Numbered from the stretch's first letter, positions 1 to 8,089 are shown. The stretch is 20,715 nt of DNA from an uncultured Collinsella sp. (GCA_900551365.1 URVZ01000024.1:1-20715); one strand, 5' to 3'. The notes: a model not told the origin generated them from the letters alone. Translations and numbers: made by a program.

Positions 1-3
1 ACG

Positions 4-49
4 CGCATAAAGAAAGCCTCCCATTTCTCATGTCCAAGAAATGGGAGGC
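4..49 (-). terminator. Rho-independent terminator of the OPT transporter gene
   Basis: A perfect 13-bp stem (GCCTCCCATTTCT at 16-28 with its complement at 37-49) encloses an 8-nt loop. Read on the minus strand, the stem is followed by a T-rich stretch (TTTCTTTATG, complement of 6-15). It lies about 70 bp past the stop of the minus-strand transporter gene, so it most likely ends that transcript. Confidence 0.85.
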
Positions 50-115
50 AGTTCACGAAAGCTACCGACCGGGCAAATCGTAGGCAATATGGTTGCTGTC
101 GAGCAGCTGTTCAGC

Positions 116-1819
116 TTAGCCCAGCAGGCTTAAGCCCACGGAGACAAACGCCAGGATAACGCCGACGATGGACTCGCCGCCGAGCAGGCCGCTGGCAACG
201 ACCAGACCCTGTTCCTGGAAGGCGGCGTCCTTAGCAGCCCTCTCCTTGTCAGAAAGACCAGCGGTGGCGTCGCGGTGGGCGGACCACTTGTCGTAGGCGA
301 GCTTAACGCAGGAGCCTAGGAAGGCCGTGAGCGACATGTAGAACGGCAGGTACACGCCCAGGCCGATCATCATGGCCGGAATGCCGAGCCAGTACATGAC
401 GATGCCGGCGATAAAACCGCCCGCAAACCACGGCACGCTCGGGATGCCCGAGACCATGGTGGCGACCACGCTTGCCTGTGCGGCCACAAAACTCTTGTCG
501 GGGCCAAAGGCGTCCGGACCATAGGCGGTGACGAGCGCGACCATGACAGCGGCGGCGACCAGGGCGCCCACGATGCCGCCGATGGCCTGGCCGACCCACT
601 GTGCGCGCGGGTTGGTGCCCAGCACGGCGCCGGCCTTAAAGTCGTTCATGACGTCGCCCGCAAGGCCGCACGCTACGGCCACGATGCCGGCGATAAAGAA
701 CAGCTTGACCTGAGCGAGCTGCGCGAAGGCTGCCACGATGAGCATGACGATGAGGCCGAAGATCTCCATGGGGTCGATACCCGTCTGCCCGCAGCTCTGC
801 GCACTCATGATGGTGGTGACAAAGGTGAACAGCGTGACGATGACGGCTGGAACGGGACCAAGGTCGAGCGCGATGGCGACGATCACGGCGATGGCGGCGG
901 CGCCCAGGCCGATGATGCCGGCGTCGAGCTTAAGGGAGCCCGAGATGAGCGACTGCTCGTCGGTGTCGGTGGAGCTGTCGGCGGCGAGGCCACGGACGAT
1001 GCCGGCGACCTGCGGCAGGATGTCCTTCAGGACGACGGCGACGCCAAAGCCCATCATAAGACCCATGCCCAGGGACTTGACGATGCCCTGCGCGGTTACG
1101 ACGTCGAACAGACCGGCAGCGGTGCCGCCGACGATGATGCCAAAGTTGCCCAGCAGCGCGCCGGCAAACCAGAAGGCGACGGGGGCGAAGCCCACCAAAA
1201 AGCCGATGGACAGCAACATGGGCGAGTTATAGATGGCAAAGGTCACGCCGGGGATATTGAGCGTGCACAGCATGCTGGGCACCACGCCCAGAGCGTCGCG
1301 AAGCACGCTGTAGATGCCTGCGATGGTCATGGAGCCAAAGAGCTGCTTGCCGGTCTTGCCGCCGGCCTCGGTGGCGCGCAGGGTCTGAGCTGCGGCGTTG
1401 CCGGTGGGGAACTCGAGCGCGGCGTCCACGATAAAGTGACGGTGGATGAGCGCTGTCGCCAGAAGGCCCAAGACGGTGCCGGCGAGCGCCACGATAAACA
1501 TGTCGAGCCAGCTGATCTGATCGGCATAGCCCAGCATCCAGGCGCCCGGGATGGTAAACGCCAGACCGCCGGCGACCATGGCGCCCGCGGACATGATGGT
1601 GTGGGTGACGTTGGCCTCGTTGAGGCTGGCGTTGCCCATGAGCTTCAGGAAGAACAGCGAAATGACGGCAGCGAAAATGATCGGCCAGGGGAGTGCGCCC
1701 ATCTTGAGGGCCGTGTAGGCCGAGCTCGCCGTGATGATCACGCAACCAAGGACGCCGATGACGACGCCGCGCAGCGTGAGCTGACCGCGCATCGAGGTGC
1801 GGTTCGAGGGATTGCTCAT
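116..1819 (-). CDS. OPT-family oligopeptide transporter
   Basis: A 567-residue, almost entirely hydrophobic protein that resembles the OPT (oligopeptide transporter) superfamily, which imports small peptides or metal-chelate complexes across the cytoplasmic membrane, usually coupled to protons. The first helix (about residues 17-40) carries the TLRGVVIGVLG and SAYTALKMG stretch typical of bacterial OPT proteins. It is followed by a conserved-looking NEANVTHTIMSAG segment and a third helix with a FPTGNAAAQTLRA loop near residue 140. More than a dozen hydrophobic segments follow, with one charged loop near residues 280-295 and a second near 515-535. The start is fixed by AAAGGAG seven bases upstream (complement of 1827-1833). 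The length is slightly short for the family, but both ends look complete. It stands alone as a monocistronic unit with its own terminator, divergent from coaX. The substrate cannot be told from sequence. Confidence 0.88.
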   Translation of the reverse strand: MSNPSNRTSMRGQLTLRGVVIGVLGCVIITASSAYTALKMGALPWPIIFAAVISLFFLKLMGNASLNEANVTHTIMSAGAMVAGGLAFTIPGAWMLGYADQISWLDMFIVALAGTVLGLLATALIHRHFIVDAALEFPTGNAAAQTLRATEAGGKTGKQLFGSMTIAGIYSVLRDALGVVPSMLCTLNIPGVTFAIYNSPMLLSIGFLVGFAPVAFWFAGALLGNFGIIVGGTAAGLFDVVTAQGIVKSLGMGLMMGFGVAVVLKDILPQVAGIVRGLAADSSTDTDEQSLISGSLKLDAGIIGLGAAAIAVIVAIALDLGPVPAVIVTLFTFVTTIMSAQSCGQTGIDPMEIFGLIVMLIVAAFAQLAQVKLFFIAGIVAVACGLAGDVMNDFKAGAVLGTNPRAQWVGQAIGGIVGALVAAAVMVALVTAYGPDAFGPDKSFVAAQASVVATMVSGIPSVPWFAGGFIAGIVMYWLGIPAMMIGLGVYLPFYMSLTAFLGSCVKLAYDKWSAHRDATAGLSDKERAAKDAAFQEQGLVVASGLLGGESIVGVILAFVSVGLSLLG

Positions 1820-1843
1820 ATAGAACTCCTTTGCGTATATCCG

Positions 1844-1882
1844 CTTCCCCCGGGAGCGCCGCTACGGATACGGCGCGGGAAG
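1844..1882 (-). promoter_or_regulatory. Leader hairpin upstream of the OPT gene
   Basis: CTTCCC (1844-1849) pairs with GGGAAG (1877-1882), and GCGCCG (1856-1861) pairs with CGGCGC (1871-1876), leaving a 6-nt bulge on one side. In the minus-strand transcript this helix ends about 10 nt before the ribosome-binding site. It could influence translation of the transporter, but it matches no riboswitch class I recognise. Confidence 0.3.
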
Positions 1883-1929
1883 TCGGGTTACCAAGGGCCG
1901 CCGCGTGAGCTCGCAAACGACCGCGCACC

Positions 1930-1935
1930 AGTATA
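1930..1935 (-). promoter_or_regulatory. Possible -10 box for the OPT gene
   Basis: The minus strand reads TATACT here, a good match to the sigma-70 -10 consensus. No convincing -35 lies 16-18 bp upstream (the hexamer there is TCCCAA). If used, the transcript would have a leader of roughly 100 nt that includes the hairpin at 1844-1882. Confidence 0.3.
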
Positions 1936-1978
1936 GCCGCAAGTTAGTCATTTTGGGATGACTGGTTTAGGTAGGCGA

Positions 1979-1984
1979 TATACT
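1979..1984 (+). promoter_or_regulatory. Possible -10 box for coaX
   Basis: TATACT lies 28 bp before the chosen coaX start codon, with only a poor -35 upstream (around TTGGGA, 1953-1958, at 20-bp spacing). An inverted repeat, AGTCAT/ATGACT (1945-1950 and 1958-1963), sits between this box and the divergent one. If this box is used, an in-frame ATG at 1958 would lie upstream of the transcript, which supports the start at 2012. Confidence 0.3.
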
Positions 1985-2011
1985 GCTGGGCAGACGAAAG
2001 GAGCGCCGACG

Positions 2012-2863
2012 ATGCTTAATGGGTGCGCATATATATTGACGGTCGACGTGGGCAACACGTTCATTCGCTTTGGCCTGTTTGCCGAGGATTCGGCCGCGGC
2101 GCAGGAATGTCCGCTTGCGACGTGCGAGATCACGACGCCGTCGAGCATCACAGCAGACGAGGCGCGCATGCGTCTCGTGCAGGTCATGGCCGCACTGGCG
2201 GCCGATGCGGGCATGCCGGGTGCACTTGTGCCCGCGGCTGCCGTGCTGAGCTGTGTAGTCCCGGCGCTCGAGCGCCCGTGGAAGGCGGCGCTTTCCCGCA
2301 CCTGCACGGGGCGCGTGCTCACCGTGGGACCGGGCCTCAAGACCGGCATGTCCGTGCACTACGACGATCCGGCCGAGATCGGTCCCGACCGCATCGCCGA
2401 CGCCGTGGCTGCCCGGGCCGTTTACGGCTCGCCGTGCATCGTGATTGACCTGGGCACCACGACCAATATCGAGGTCATCGACGCGCATGGTACCTTTGTC
2501 GGCGGCGTTATCGCGCCGGGCCTGGCCCTCGGCGCCCGCTCGCTTTCGGCGGCAGCAGCGCGCCTGCCCCAGGTTGAGCCCTCGGCGCCAACACACGTCA
2601 TCGGCCGCAACACGCGCGAGGCCATGCGCTCGGGTGTGGTTTTGGGCGAGGTGGCGCGCATCGACGGCATGCTCGACATGGTGCTTGCCGAGATGCGTGC
2701 GACCAAGGCCGCGGGGGAGGGCAGCGTGCCCATCGTCATTACCGGCGACGATGCCGAGGCGCTTGCGGCCCTTGTCGGCCATAGCCTGACGGTCGACGAT
2801 GCGCTGACGTTGCGGGGTCTCGCCGAGCTCTACCACATCAACCAAAAGCCCCGCCGCGCGTAG
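2012..2863 (+). CDS. coaX: Type III pantothenate kinase
   Basis: Phosphorylates pantothenate, the first committed step of coenzyme A synthesis, in the cytoplasm. The 283-residue protein has the three landmarks of the ASKHA-fold CoaX family: the N-terminal phosphate loop DVGNT (residues 12-16), a GPDRIADAVAA motif near residue 127 with the Asp expected to be catalytic, and DLGTTTNIEVID followed by GGVIAPGL near residues 148-175. The C-terminal loop reads ITGDDAEAL, where many homologues have TGG. An in-frame ATG 54 bp upstream was rejected because GAAAGGAG ends 8 bp before 2012 and homology begins right after this Met. The family needs a monovalent cation and resists feedback by CoA. The gene is divergent from the OPT transporter and is followed after about 80 bp by the deaminase gene. 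Confidence 0.93.
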   Translation: MLNGCAYILTVDVGNTFIRFGLFAEDSAAAQECPLATCEITTPSSITADEARMRLVQVMAALAADAGMPGALVPAAAVLSCVVPALERPWKAALSRTCTGRVLTVGPGLKTGMSVHYDDPAEIGPDRIADAVAARAVYGSPCIVIDLGTTTNIEVIDAHGTFVGGVIAPGLALGARSLSAAAARLPQVEPSAPTHVIGRNTREAMRSGVVLGEVARIDGMLDMVLAEMRATKAAGEGSVPIVITGDDAEALAALVGHSLTVDDALTLRGLAELYHINQKPRRA

Positions 2864-2905
2864 CGATGGGGGCGATGGGACAAAACGTCTCCACCTTCCA
2901 CCTGC

Positions 2906-2911
2906 TACAAT
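2906..2911 (+). promoter_or_regulatory. Possible -10 box for the deaminase gene
   Basis: TACAAT sits 35 bp upstream of the start at 2946, but no recognisable -35 is found at normal spacing. It is offered only as the best -10-like hexamer in the 82-bp gap. Read-through from coaX is equally possible. Confidence 0.2.
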
Positions 2912-2945
2912 GGGTCAAACTATTGCGATTTCGGAGGTGTCTGCC

Positions 2946-3470
2946 ATGTCGGACGATCTTCATCAAACCGCGTCGGGCAAGCGCCGCGACGTTATTAGCT
3001 GGGATGAGTTCTTTATGAGCGTGGCCATCGCCGCGCAGCGCCGCAGTAAGGACCCCAACACGCAGGTGGGCGCGTGCATCGCCAGCACCAACCACCGCAT
3101 CCTTTCGGTGGGCTACAACGGCACGCCCTCGGCACTCAACGATGACTTTTTCCCGTGGGGAACGAGCGATGACCCGTTGCAGGACAAGCACAACTACGTG
3201 GTGCATGCCGAGGCAAACGCCGTGCTCAACTACCGTGGCTCGCTCAAAGACCTTGAGGGTTCCACGGTCTACGTTACGCTGTTCCCGTGCCACGACTGCG
3301 CCAAGATCCTGGCGCAGGTGGGCGTGGGCGAGGTCGTCTACCTGGACAATAAGTATGCCGACACCGATGACGGCCGTATCAGCCGCCGCATTCTCGACTC
3401 CTGCGGCATCAGCTACCGCCAGGTCATCGTCGATGTCCAGATTGGTACCGGGGGACAGGCTCGGCAGTAA
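2946..3470 (+). CDS. dCMP deaminase family protein (ComEB-like)
   Basis: A 174-residue zinc-dependent deaminase. dCMP deaminases convert dCMP to dUMP for thymidylate synthesis. Visible landmarks are the SWDEFFMSVA start of the domain, GYNGTPS (residues 56-62), the zinc and proton-shuttle motif HAE (87-89, inside HAEANAVLNY), and the second zinc motif PCHDC (114-118), followed by AKILAQVGVGEVVYL. This order matches dCMP deaminase and ComEB rather than cytidine deaminase or the RibD type. The start at 2946 is preceded by GGAGGT at 2933-2938. An ATG at 2910 in the same frame has no ribosome-binding site and would add 12 unrelated residues. Whether it acts on dCMP or another cytosine nucleotide is not proven by sequence. 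Confidence 0.88.
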   Translation: MSDDLHQTASGKRRDVISWDEFFMSVAIAAQRRSKDPNTQVGACIASTNHRILSVGYNGTPSALNDDFFPWGTSDDPLQDKHNYVVHAEANAVLNYRGSLKDLEGSTVYVTLFPCHDCAKILAQVGVGEVVYLDNKYADTDDGRISRRILDSCGISYRQVIVDVQIGTGGQARQ

Positions 3471-3603
3471 TATGCGTTGTCGCTATCTGACGACGAACGC
3501 AGCTCAAAGAGCCCCGTCCCAAATTGACTACTCGTGAAAGTCGCGTCTGCGCGCATGGACGGCTCGTGAGCGGGTACATGGCTGTAGTAACATAGCTTCT
3601 GTC

Positions 3604-3619
3604 CGCGGGCGTGCCCGCG
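3604..3619 (+). other. Short GC hairpin before nfu
   Basis: A perfect inverted repeat (CGCGGGC / GCCCGCG around a GT centre) is followed by TTATT and lies just upstream of the nfu ribosome-binding site (AAAGGAG, 3630-3636). It may end transcripts from the deaminase gene or affect nfu translation. The rest of the 3471-3641 gap shows nothing recognisable. Confidence 0.3.
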
Positions 3620-3641
3620 TTATTGTGAGAAAGGAGCCCCT

Positions 3642-3920
3642 GTGGCTGTTAACGAAGAGCTGCTTAAGAAGGTTCTTGAAGAGATTCGCCCCAACCTGCA
3701 GGCCGATGGCGGCGATATGGAGTATGTGGGCGTCGACGACGAGGGCGTCGTCAAGCTGGAGCTGCAGGGCGCCTGCGCCGGCTGCCCCATGAGCTCACTG
3801 ACCCTGTCTATGGGCATCGAGCGTATCCTGAAGGAGCATGTGCCCGGCGTTACCCGCGTCGAGCAGGTCAATGTTTCCGGCGAGGCCGAGGACCTGTACG
3901 ACGAGTACGCGCCGTTCTAA
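3642..3920 (+). CDS. Nfu-type iron-sulfur carrier (NifU C-terminal domain)
   Basis: A 92-residue protein consisting only of the NifU C-terminal (Nfu) domain, which holds a 4Fe-4S cluster between two subunits and hands it to client enzymes. The signature is complete: VLEEIRPNLQADGGDMEYV (about residues 11-29), then LQGACAGCPMSS with the ligand pair C45 and C48, and a final amphipathic helix (GIERILKEHVPGV). The start is GTG at 3642, five bases after AAAGGAG. No sufBCD, iscS or iscU gene lies nearby, so the carrier is encoded away from the main assembly operon. The terminator-like hairpins that follow suggest a separate transcript from lgt. Confidence 0.92.
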   Translation: MAVNEELLKKVLEEIRPNLQADGGDMEYVGVDDEGVVKLELQGACAGCPMSSLTLSMGIERILKEHVPGVTRVEQVNVSGEAEDLYDEYAPF

Positions 3921-3969
3921 GATGCGAAAGCTGCGGACGGTACGCTCCGCATAGACGTTACGCCCAGAT

Positions 3970-4005
3970 ATGCGGCTGCGAGCGCAAGGCCCGCGGCCGC
4001 ATTTG
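3970..4005 (+). terminator. Hairpin terminator between nfu and lgt
   Basis: ATGCGGC (3970-3976) pairs with GCCGCAT (3996-4002), with a further GCG/CGC inside, and is followed by a short TTGT tail. A smaller hairpin (TGCGGA 3932-3937 with TCCGCA 3946-3951) precedes it. The T tract is short, so termination may be partial. Confidence 0.5.
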
Positions 4006-4028
4006 TATGTAGGGAGCAGGGGATCGAT

Positions 4029-4850
4029 ATGCTCAACGACCTCTACCACATGCTTGATCCCGTCGCGATCTCGGCGGGCCCCATCACCATCTACTGGTAC
4101 GGCCTGGCCTACGTGGTCGGCGCTCTGCTCACGGCGGTCGTTATGTACCGCACGCAGCGTCGTTGGGGCTTCGACATTACGATTGATGACCTGACGAGCG
4201 TCGTGGTCGGCGCGGTCTTTGGCCTTATCATCGGCGCGCGCCTGTTCTACGTCGTCTTTTACGGCGATGGCTACTATTGGGCCCACCCGCTCGAAATCTT
4301 TGCCACCAACGAGGGAGGCATGAGCTTCCACGGCGGCCTGGTGGGTGGCATCTTGGGCGGCATCATCGTGTGCCGCATGTATAAGCTCGACGCCTGGACT
4401 ATCGCCGACCTTGCCGTCATCGGTGCTCCGCTGGCGCTGTGCCTGGGCCGTTGTGCCAATTTCGTCAACGGCGAGCTGTGGGGTAAGCCGACCGATCTGC
4501 CTTGGGGTGTTGTCTTTGGCGGCACCGCGGGCGATATGCCGCGTCATCCTTCCCAGCTCTATGAGGCATTCCTAGAGGGCGTCGTGCTCTTCTGTATTTT
4601 GCAGGTGCTCAGCCGCAAAAAGCCGCTGCTGCCCCAGGGCACGTTTATGGGCGTGTTCGTGATGGGGTACGGCATCGTCCGCTTTCTCGTTGAGTTCGTG
4701 CGCGTGCCCGATGCGCAGCTGGGCTATCTGCTGGGCGGCGTCATCACTATGGGCCAGCTGCTGAGTTTGCCGCTCGTGATCGCCGGCCTGGCGCTCATCA
4801 TCTTCGCCCGACACCGCAATCGCCCCCAGCGCGTCTATTTGGACGCCTAA
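4029..4850 (+). CDS. lgt: Prolipoprotein diacylglyceryl transferase
   Basis: Moves a diacylglyceryl group from phosphatidylglycerol to the lipobox cysteine of prelipoproteins, the first step of lipoprotein maturation, in the cytoplasmic membrane. The 273-residue protein has about seven hydrophobic segments and the full family signature: YGLAY (residues 24-28), GGMSFHGGLVGG with H101, the Lgt signature GRCANFVNGELWG (140-152) containing R141, N144, N147 and E149, RHPSQLYEA (172-180), and R218/E222 in GIVRFLVEF, matching the essential Arg/Glu region of E. coli Lgt. The length is typical. The ATG at 4029 is preceded by AGGGAGCAGG. A REP-like hairpin begins six bases after the stop codon. Confidence 0.95.
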   Translation: MLNDLYHMLDPVAISAGPITIYWYGLAYVVGALLTAVVMYRTQRRWGFDITIDDLTSVVVGAVFGLIIGARLFYVVFYGDGYYWAHPLEIFATNEGGMSFHGGLVGGILGGIIVCRMYKLDAWTIADLAVIGAPLALCLGRCANFVNGELWGKPTDLPWGVVFGGTAGDMPRHPSQLYEAFLEGVVLFCILQVLSRKKPLLPQGTFMGVFVMGYGIVRFLVEFVRVPDAQLGYLLGGVITMGQLLSLPLVIAGLALIIFARHRNRPQRVYLDA

Positions 4851-4855
4851 CCACT

Positions 4856-4896
4856 AAGACCACCGCAAAGGGGACAGGCGCCTTTGTGGTGGTCTT
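4856..4896 (+). repeat. REP-like hairpin, copy 1 (after lgt)
   Basis: A 16-bp stem (4856-4871 with 4881-4896, one G-U pair) carries a 9-nt loop GGACAGGCG. The top of the stem and the loop read CAAAGGGGACAGG, followed by GCGCCTTTG, closely matching the hairpin at 7119-7151. It begins 6 bp after the lgt stop and lacks a good T tract, so it looks more like a dispersed palindromic repeat than an ordinary terminator. Confidence 0.65.
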
Positions 4897-4933
4897 GCCG
4901 AGTTTGATAGGTTTCTAGAAAGGCTTTCGGACT

Positions 4934-7117
4934 GTGAAGGATTCCGACCTCTCCACAACGGCTGCGCGCGACGCTGCCCGCATCGTCTGGTTTAAGCGCT
5001 ACCCCGCCAAGCAGACGCTCATCGCATTTTTGCTCGCGCTGTTGGCAACCACGGCGTTTTCCATCGATCCCGCCCCGGTGTCGAGCAACGCAGTCTTGGC
5101 GATTGACCCCAAAGCCTCGGGCATGCTGTACGTGTGCTACGAGGTGCTCCTCTCGTTTGCCGGCCATACCGACGCGGTCATGCTGCTTGCGCTTGCCTGC
5201 CTGCTCACGCTGCCGTTTCGCTACGTATTCTTTGGCCGCGGCGACGCTTGGCGTCCCTCGGTGATTCTTCCGTCGCTGTTCTTTGCCGTCTGCATGGTGT
5301 TTGGCCGTAGCTACGACCTCACCGATTCGGCCGGGATCGTGCTTGGCGACAAGGCACGCATCATTTGCGCCTGGATAGGCGGTGCGGGCTGGATGCTCTT
5401 GGCGGTCGTTGCCTTCTACCTGGCTTTTGAGTGTCTAGATTGGCTGAGCTCTCGGCGCATTCCGTTTTCCGAAGCGCACTTTGGCCGCGTATGGCGTGTG
5501 GCTCACGCCGTGCTCTCGGTCCATCCCTTTGCCGGGCCCTTCCTGGTGCTTATGATCGCCTGGGCGCCCACGCTCATCGCTTCGCTGCCCGGCCTTTTTA
5601 TGGGAGACACGGGTGCGCAGATTCGCCAGTGGTTCAACTACCCCAACGGCACGAGTGACTACCTGCGTCTGCTCAATCCCAATGTGTTGCTCAACGGACA
5701 TCACCCCGTGGTGCACACGGCTATCATCGGTTCGTGCGTCCAGCTGGGGCTTTCACTGTTCAACAGCGCCAACGCAGGTCTTGCCATCTACACCTGCGCT
5801 CAGTTCGTCATTACGGCCGCCTGCATGGCCTATTCCATCTCGTCGCTGCGCAAACTGGGCGTGAGTCTGCCGGTCCGCGGCGTGACCTTGCTGTTCTTTG
5901 TGTTTATGCCCATGTTCTCCAACTACGCGGCCCTGCTTACCAAAGATGTGCTGTTTGCTGACGCGTTTTTGGTGCTGTTGGTGCAGACCGTGAAGCTCGT
6001 GGCCTGCGGCCTGCCCCGTCGCGATGCCAATGCCGAGCGTGCGGGCGAACAGAGGCCCGTGCTCTTTGCGCGCCATGACTGGTTGCTGCTCGCTCTGGGC
6101 GCCATGGGTTCCACGTTTCTGCGCAACGGCGGCCTGGTGTTTCCCCTGGCGGCATGCGTAATCGCGGCGGCGTTTTGCGCATGGGACGCGCATGTGGACC
6201 ATCGTGCAGCCAAGCAGGCTGGTGCTGCGCCTTCGGTCGCCATCCCGCGTTTCCGCTGGGTGGGAGTTCTTGCGGTGCTTGCACTCTGTCTTGCCTCTAA
6301 TATGTACTTCACCAAGGTCTTTATGCCGGCGCACGACATCACGCCTGGTTCCAAGCGCGAAATCCTCTCGATTCCGTTCCAGCAGACGGCTCGTTTCGTC
6401 CAAAAGCACGACGGCCTCAACTCGGGCGTCAACCCCACGGTTAAGGAGGACGGCACCATCGTGGAGGCTCCTTGCGACGGCTTGGTGACCGACGAAGAGC
6501 GTGCCGTGATCGACCGTGTGCTCAAGTACGAGAATCTGGGCCGCCGCTACAACCCCGACAAGTCCGACGCCGTCAAGAACTGCTTTAACGAGTACGCCTC
6601 GCAGGAGGACATCAAGGCCTATTTCGAGGTGTGGGCCCAGATGTTCAAAAAGGATCCCGAGTGTTATATCTCGGCGCTTATCAATAACTACTACGGCTAC
6701 TTTTATCCGAGTGCCCGCGATGCGTGGGTCTACAGCACGGCGCGCAGTGCCGAGATCATGGCGAAGCCCGATAACCTCAAGTACTTTGACTTCCATCCGG
6801 TCGATAGCAAGGTTGTGCGCTGGTGCGACCACCTGATCAACCTGTACCGCGTGGCAGTGCAGCGCATCCCGTTTATCTCGCTCGCCATGAGCTCGGCCAC
6901 CTATGTGTGGATCATGATCGCCGTGGTGGTCTATCTGCTACGTCGTCATTCGTGGCGCGGGCTGGCCATTTGGGTGCCGCTGCTGGGCGTGCTCGCCGTG
7001 TGCCTGATCGGTCCCTGCAACGGCTCGACCTACATGCGCTACCTGTACCCGGTCATCGCCTGCATGCCCTTTGCCATCGGCGCCACCATCACCCGCAGCG
7101 ACCTCCTCTGGTCCTAA
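4934..7117 (+). CDS. DUF6020-type multispanning membrane protein, GT-C-like
   Basis: A 727-residue integral membrane protein with roughly a dozen hydrophobic segments and a soluble, probably extracytoplasmic, domain at about residues 457-635. An acidic DTGAQ motif (D225-Q229) follows a membrane segment. After it come NGHHPVVHTAIIG and, in a later loop, TKDVLFADAF (K337, D338). This arrangement recalls GT-C-fold, lipid-linked glycosyltransferases and the DUF6020 family often seen in Actinobacteria and Firmicutes. A glycosyltransferase role is inference only. The proposed start is GTG at 4934, after AGAAAGG 11 bases upstream; no later Met would keep the first membrane helix. The gene is flanked on both sides by REP-like hairpins and is probably transcribed alone. 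Confidence 0.7.
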   Translation: MKDSDLSTTAARDAARIVWFKRYPAKQTLIAFLLALLATTAFSIDPAPVSSNAVLAIDPKASGMLYVCYEVLLSFAGHTDAVMLLALACLLTLPFRYVFFGRGDAWRPSVILPSLFFAVCMVFGRSYDLTDSAGIVLGDKARIICAWIGGAGWMLLAVVAFYLAFECLDWLSSRRIPFSEAHFGRVWRVAHAVLSVHPFAGPFLVLMIAWAPTLIASLPGLFMGDTGAQIRQWFNYPNGTSDYLRLLNPNVLLNGHHPVVHTAIIGSCVQLGLSLFNSANAGLAIYTCAQFVITAACMAYSISSLRKLGVSLPVRGVTLLFFVFMPMFSNYAALLTKDVLFADAFLVLLVQTVKLVACGLPRRDANAERAGEQRPVLFARHDWLLLALGAMGSTFLRNGGLVFPLAACVIAAAFCAWDAHVDHRAAKQAGAAPSVAIPRFRWVGVLAVLALCLASNMYFTKVFMPAHDITPGSKREILSIPFQQTARFVQKHDGLNSGVNPTVKEDGTIVEAPCDGLVTDEERAVIDRVLKYENLGRRYNPDKSDAVKNCFNEYASQEDIKAYFEVWAQMFKKDPECYISALINNYYGYFYPSARDAWVYSTARSAEIMAKPDNLKYFDFHPVDSKVVRWCDHLINLYRVAVQRIPFISLAMSSATYVWIMIAVVVYLLRRHSWRGLAIWVPLLGVLAVCLIGPCNGSTYMRYLYPVIACMPFAIGATITRSDLLWS

Positions 7118-7118
7118 T

Positions 7119-7151
7119 TTGGTGCAAAGGGGACAGGTTACTTTGCACCAA
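7119..7151 (+). repeat. REP-like hairpin, copy 2 (after the DUF6020 gene)
   Basis: A perfect 11-bp stem (TTGGTGCAAAG 7119-7129 with CTTTGCACCAA 7141-7151) holds an 11-nt loop starting GGGACAGG. It shares CAAAGGGGACAGG...CTTTG with copy 1 and starts two bases after the stop codon. No T tract follows. Confidence 0.65.
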
Positions 7152-7158
7152 GGGGCTG

Positions 7159-7221
7159 TATCATCACGACGCCTTCATTTTGGGGTTTATCTCGCAGGCC
7201 AGTAGGTATATCATAACGACG
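7159..7221 (+). repeat. 13-bp direct repeat spaced exactly 50 bp, upstream of yebC
   Basis: TATCATCACGACG (7159-7171) recurs as TATCATAACGACG (7209-7221) with one mismatch and a 50-bp period. Weaker similarity continues beyond each copy. This could be a pair of regulator sites or a decayed tandem duplication in the yebC upstream region. No clear promoter was identified in 7152-7270. Confidence 0.4.
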
Positions 7222-7282
7222 TTTGTTTATATTGCCCGAGCATCTGCGCTGGGCTTTAGGTCGAAACCGATAGGAGACACGT

Positions 7283-8089
7283 ATGTCCGGACACTCTAAG
7301 TGGGCCACAACCAAGCATCGTAAGGGCGCGCAGGACGCCAAGCGTTCCGCCCTCTTCTCCAAGCTGAGCCGCAATATTACCGTTGCTGCCCGTCTTGGCG
7401 GCGACCCGCTGCCCGAGAACAACGCCAGCCTCGCCGCTGCCGTTGCTAAGGCCAAGGCTCAGTCCATGCCCAAGGACAAGATCAAGTCCGCTATCGACAA
7501 GGCCTTCGGTTCGGGTGCCGACGCCGCCGTCTACGAGAACATCGTGTACGAGGGCTATGGTCCCGCCGGTGTCGCCGTTTACGTTGACTGCCTGACCGAT
7601 AACCGCAACCGTACCGCCGCCGATGTCCGTTCCGCCTTCTCCCACGCTGGCGGCAACCTGGGCACCTCTGGCTCCGTCGCCTTCCAGTTTGAGCGCAAGG
7701 GCCAGATCGTCGTCGCCAAGGAGGTCTTGGACGAGAACGCCAAGAAGGAGACCATGATCGCCAACGGTGCTGCCGGTGACGAGGATGAGTTCATGATGGC
7801 TATCGCCGAGGCCGGTGGCGAGGACTACGAGGACGCCGGCGAGGAGTGGATCGTCTGGACCGCTGCCAACGACGTCATGGCTGTTTCCAAGGCACTCGAG
7901 GAGCAGGGCATCCAGGTCAAGGGCTCCGAGACCACCATGGTCCCGACTACCCCGACCGAGGTCTCCGGTACCGACGCCAAGAAGGTCCAGCGCCTCATCG
8001 ACCGTCTCGAGGAGCTCGACGACGTCCAGGACGTCTACAGCACCATGGACATGACCGACGAGGTCATCGCTGCCCTCGAGGAGGAGTAG
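7283..8089 (+). CDS. yebC: YebC/PmpR/TACO1 family translation factor
   Basis: A 268-residue member of the YebC family, long labelled transcriptional regulators and more recently linked to translation, where family members help ribosomes pass proline-rich stretches. The N-terminal signature MSGHSKWATTKHRKGAQDAKR is present, followed by FSKLSRNITVAAR, the YEGYGPAGVAVYVDCLTDNRNRT segment (about residues 88-111), AFSHAGGNLGTSGSVAFQF and the acidic C-terminal domain. Slightly longer than the usual 240-250 residues, mostly through acidic stretches. TAGGAG (7271-7276) precedes the ATG. Codon use is strongly biased, as expected for a well-expressed gene. It is not next to ruvABC, its common partner elsewhere, and ends in its own terminator. 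Confidence 0.93.
   Translation: MSGHSKWATTKHRKGAQDAKRSALFSKLSRNITVAARLGGDPLPENNASLAAAVAKAKAQSMPKDKIKSAIDKAFGSGADAAVYENIVYEGYGPAGVAVYVDCLTDNRNRTAADVRSAFSHAGGNLGTSGSVAFQFERKGQIVVAKEVLDENAKKETMIANGAAGDEDEFMMAIAEAGGEDYEDAGEEWIVWTAANDVMAVSKALEEQGIQVKGSETTMVPTTPTEVSGTDAKKVQRLIDRLEELDDVQDVYSTMDMTDEVIAALEEE

Noticed and set aside
1958..2011. Upstream ATG extending coaX by 18 residues
   Set aside because: No ribosome-binding site, a -10-like box lies inside it, and family homology begins only at the Met encoded at 2012.
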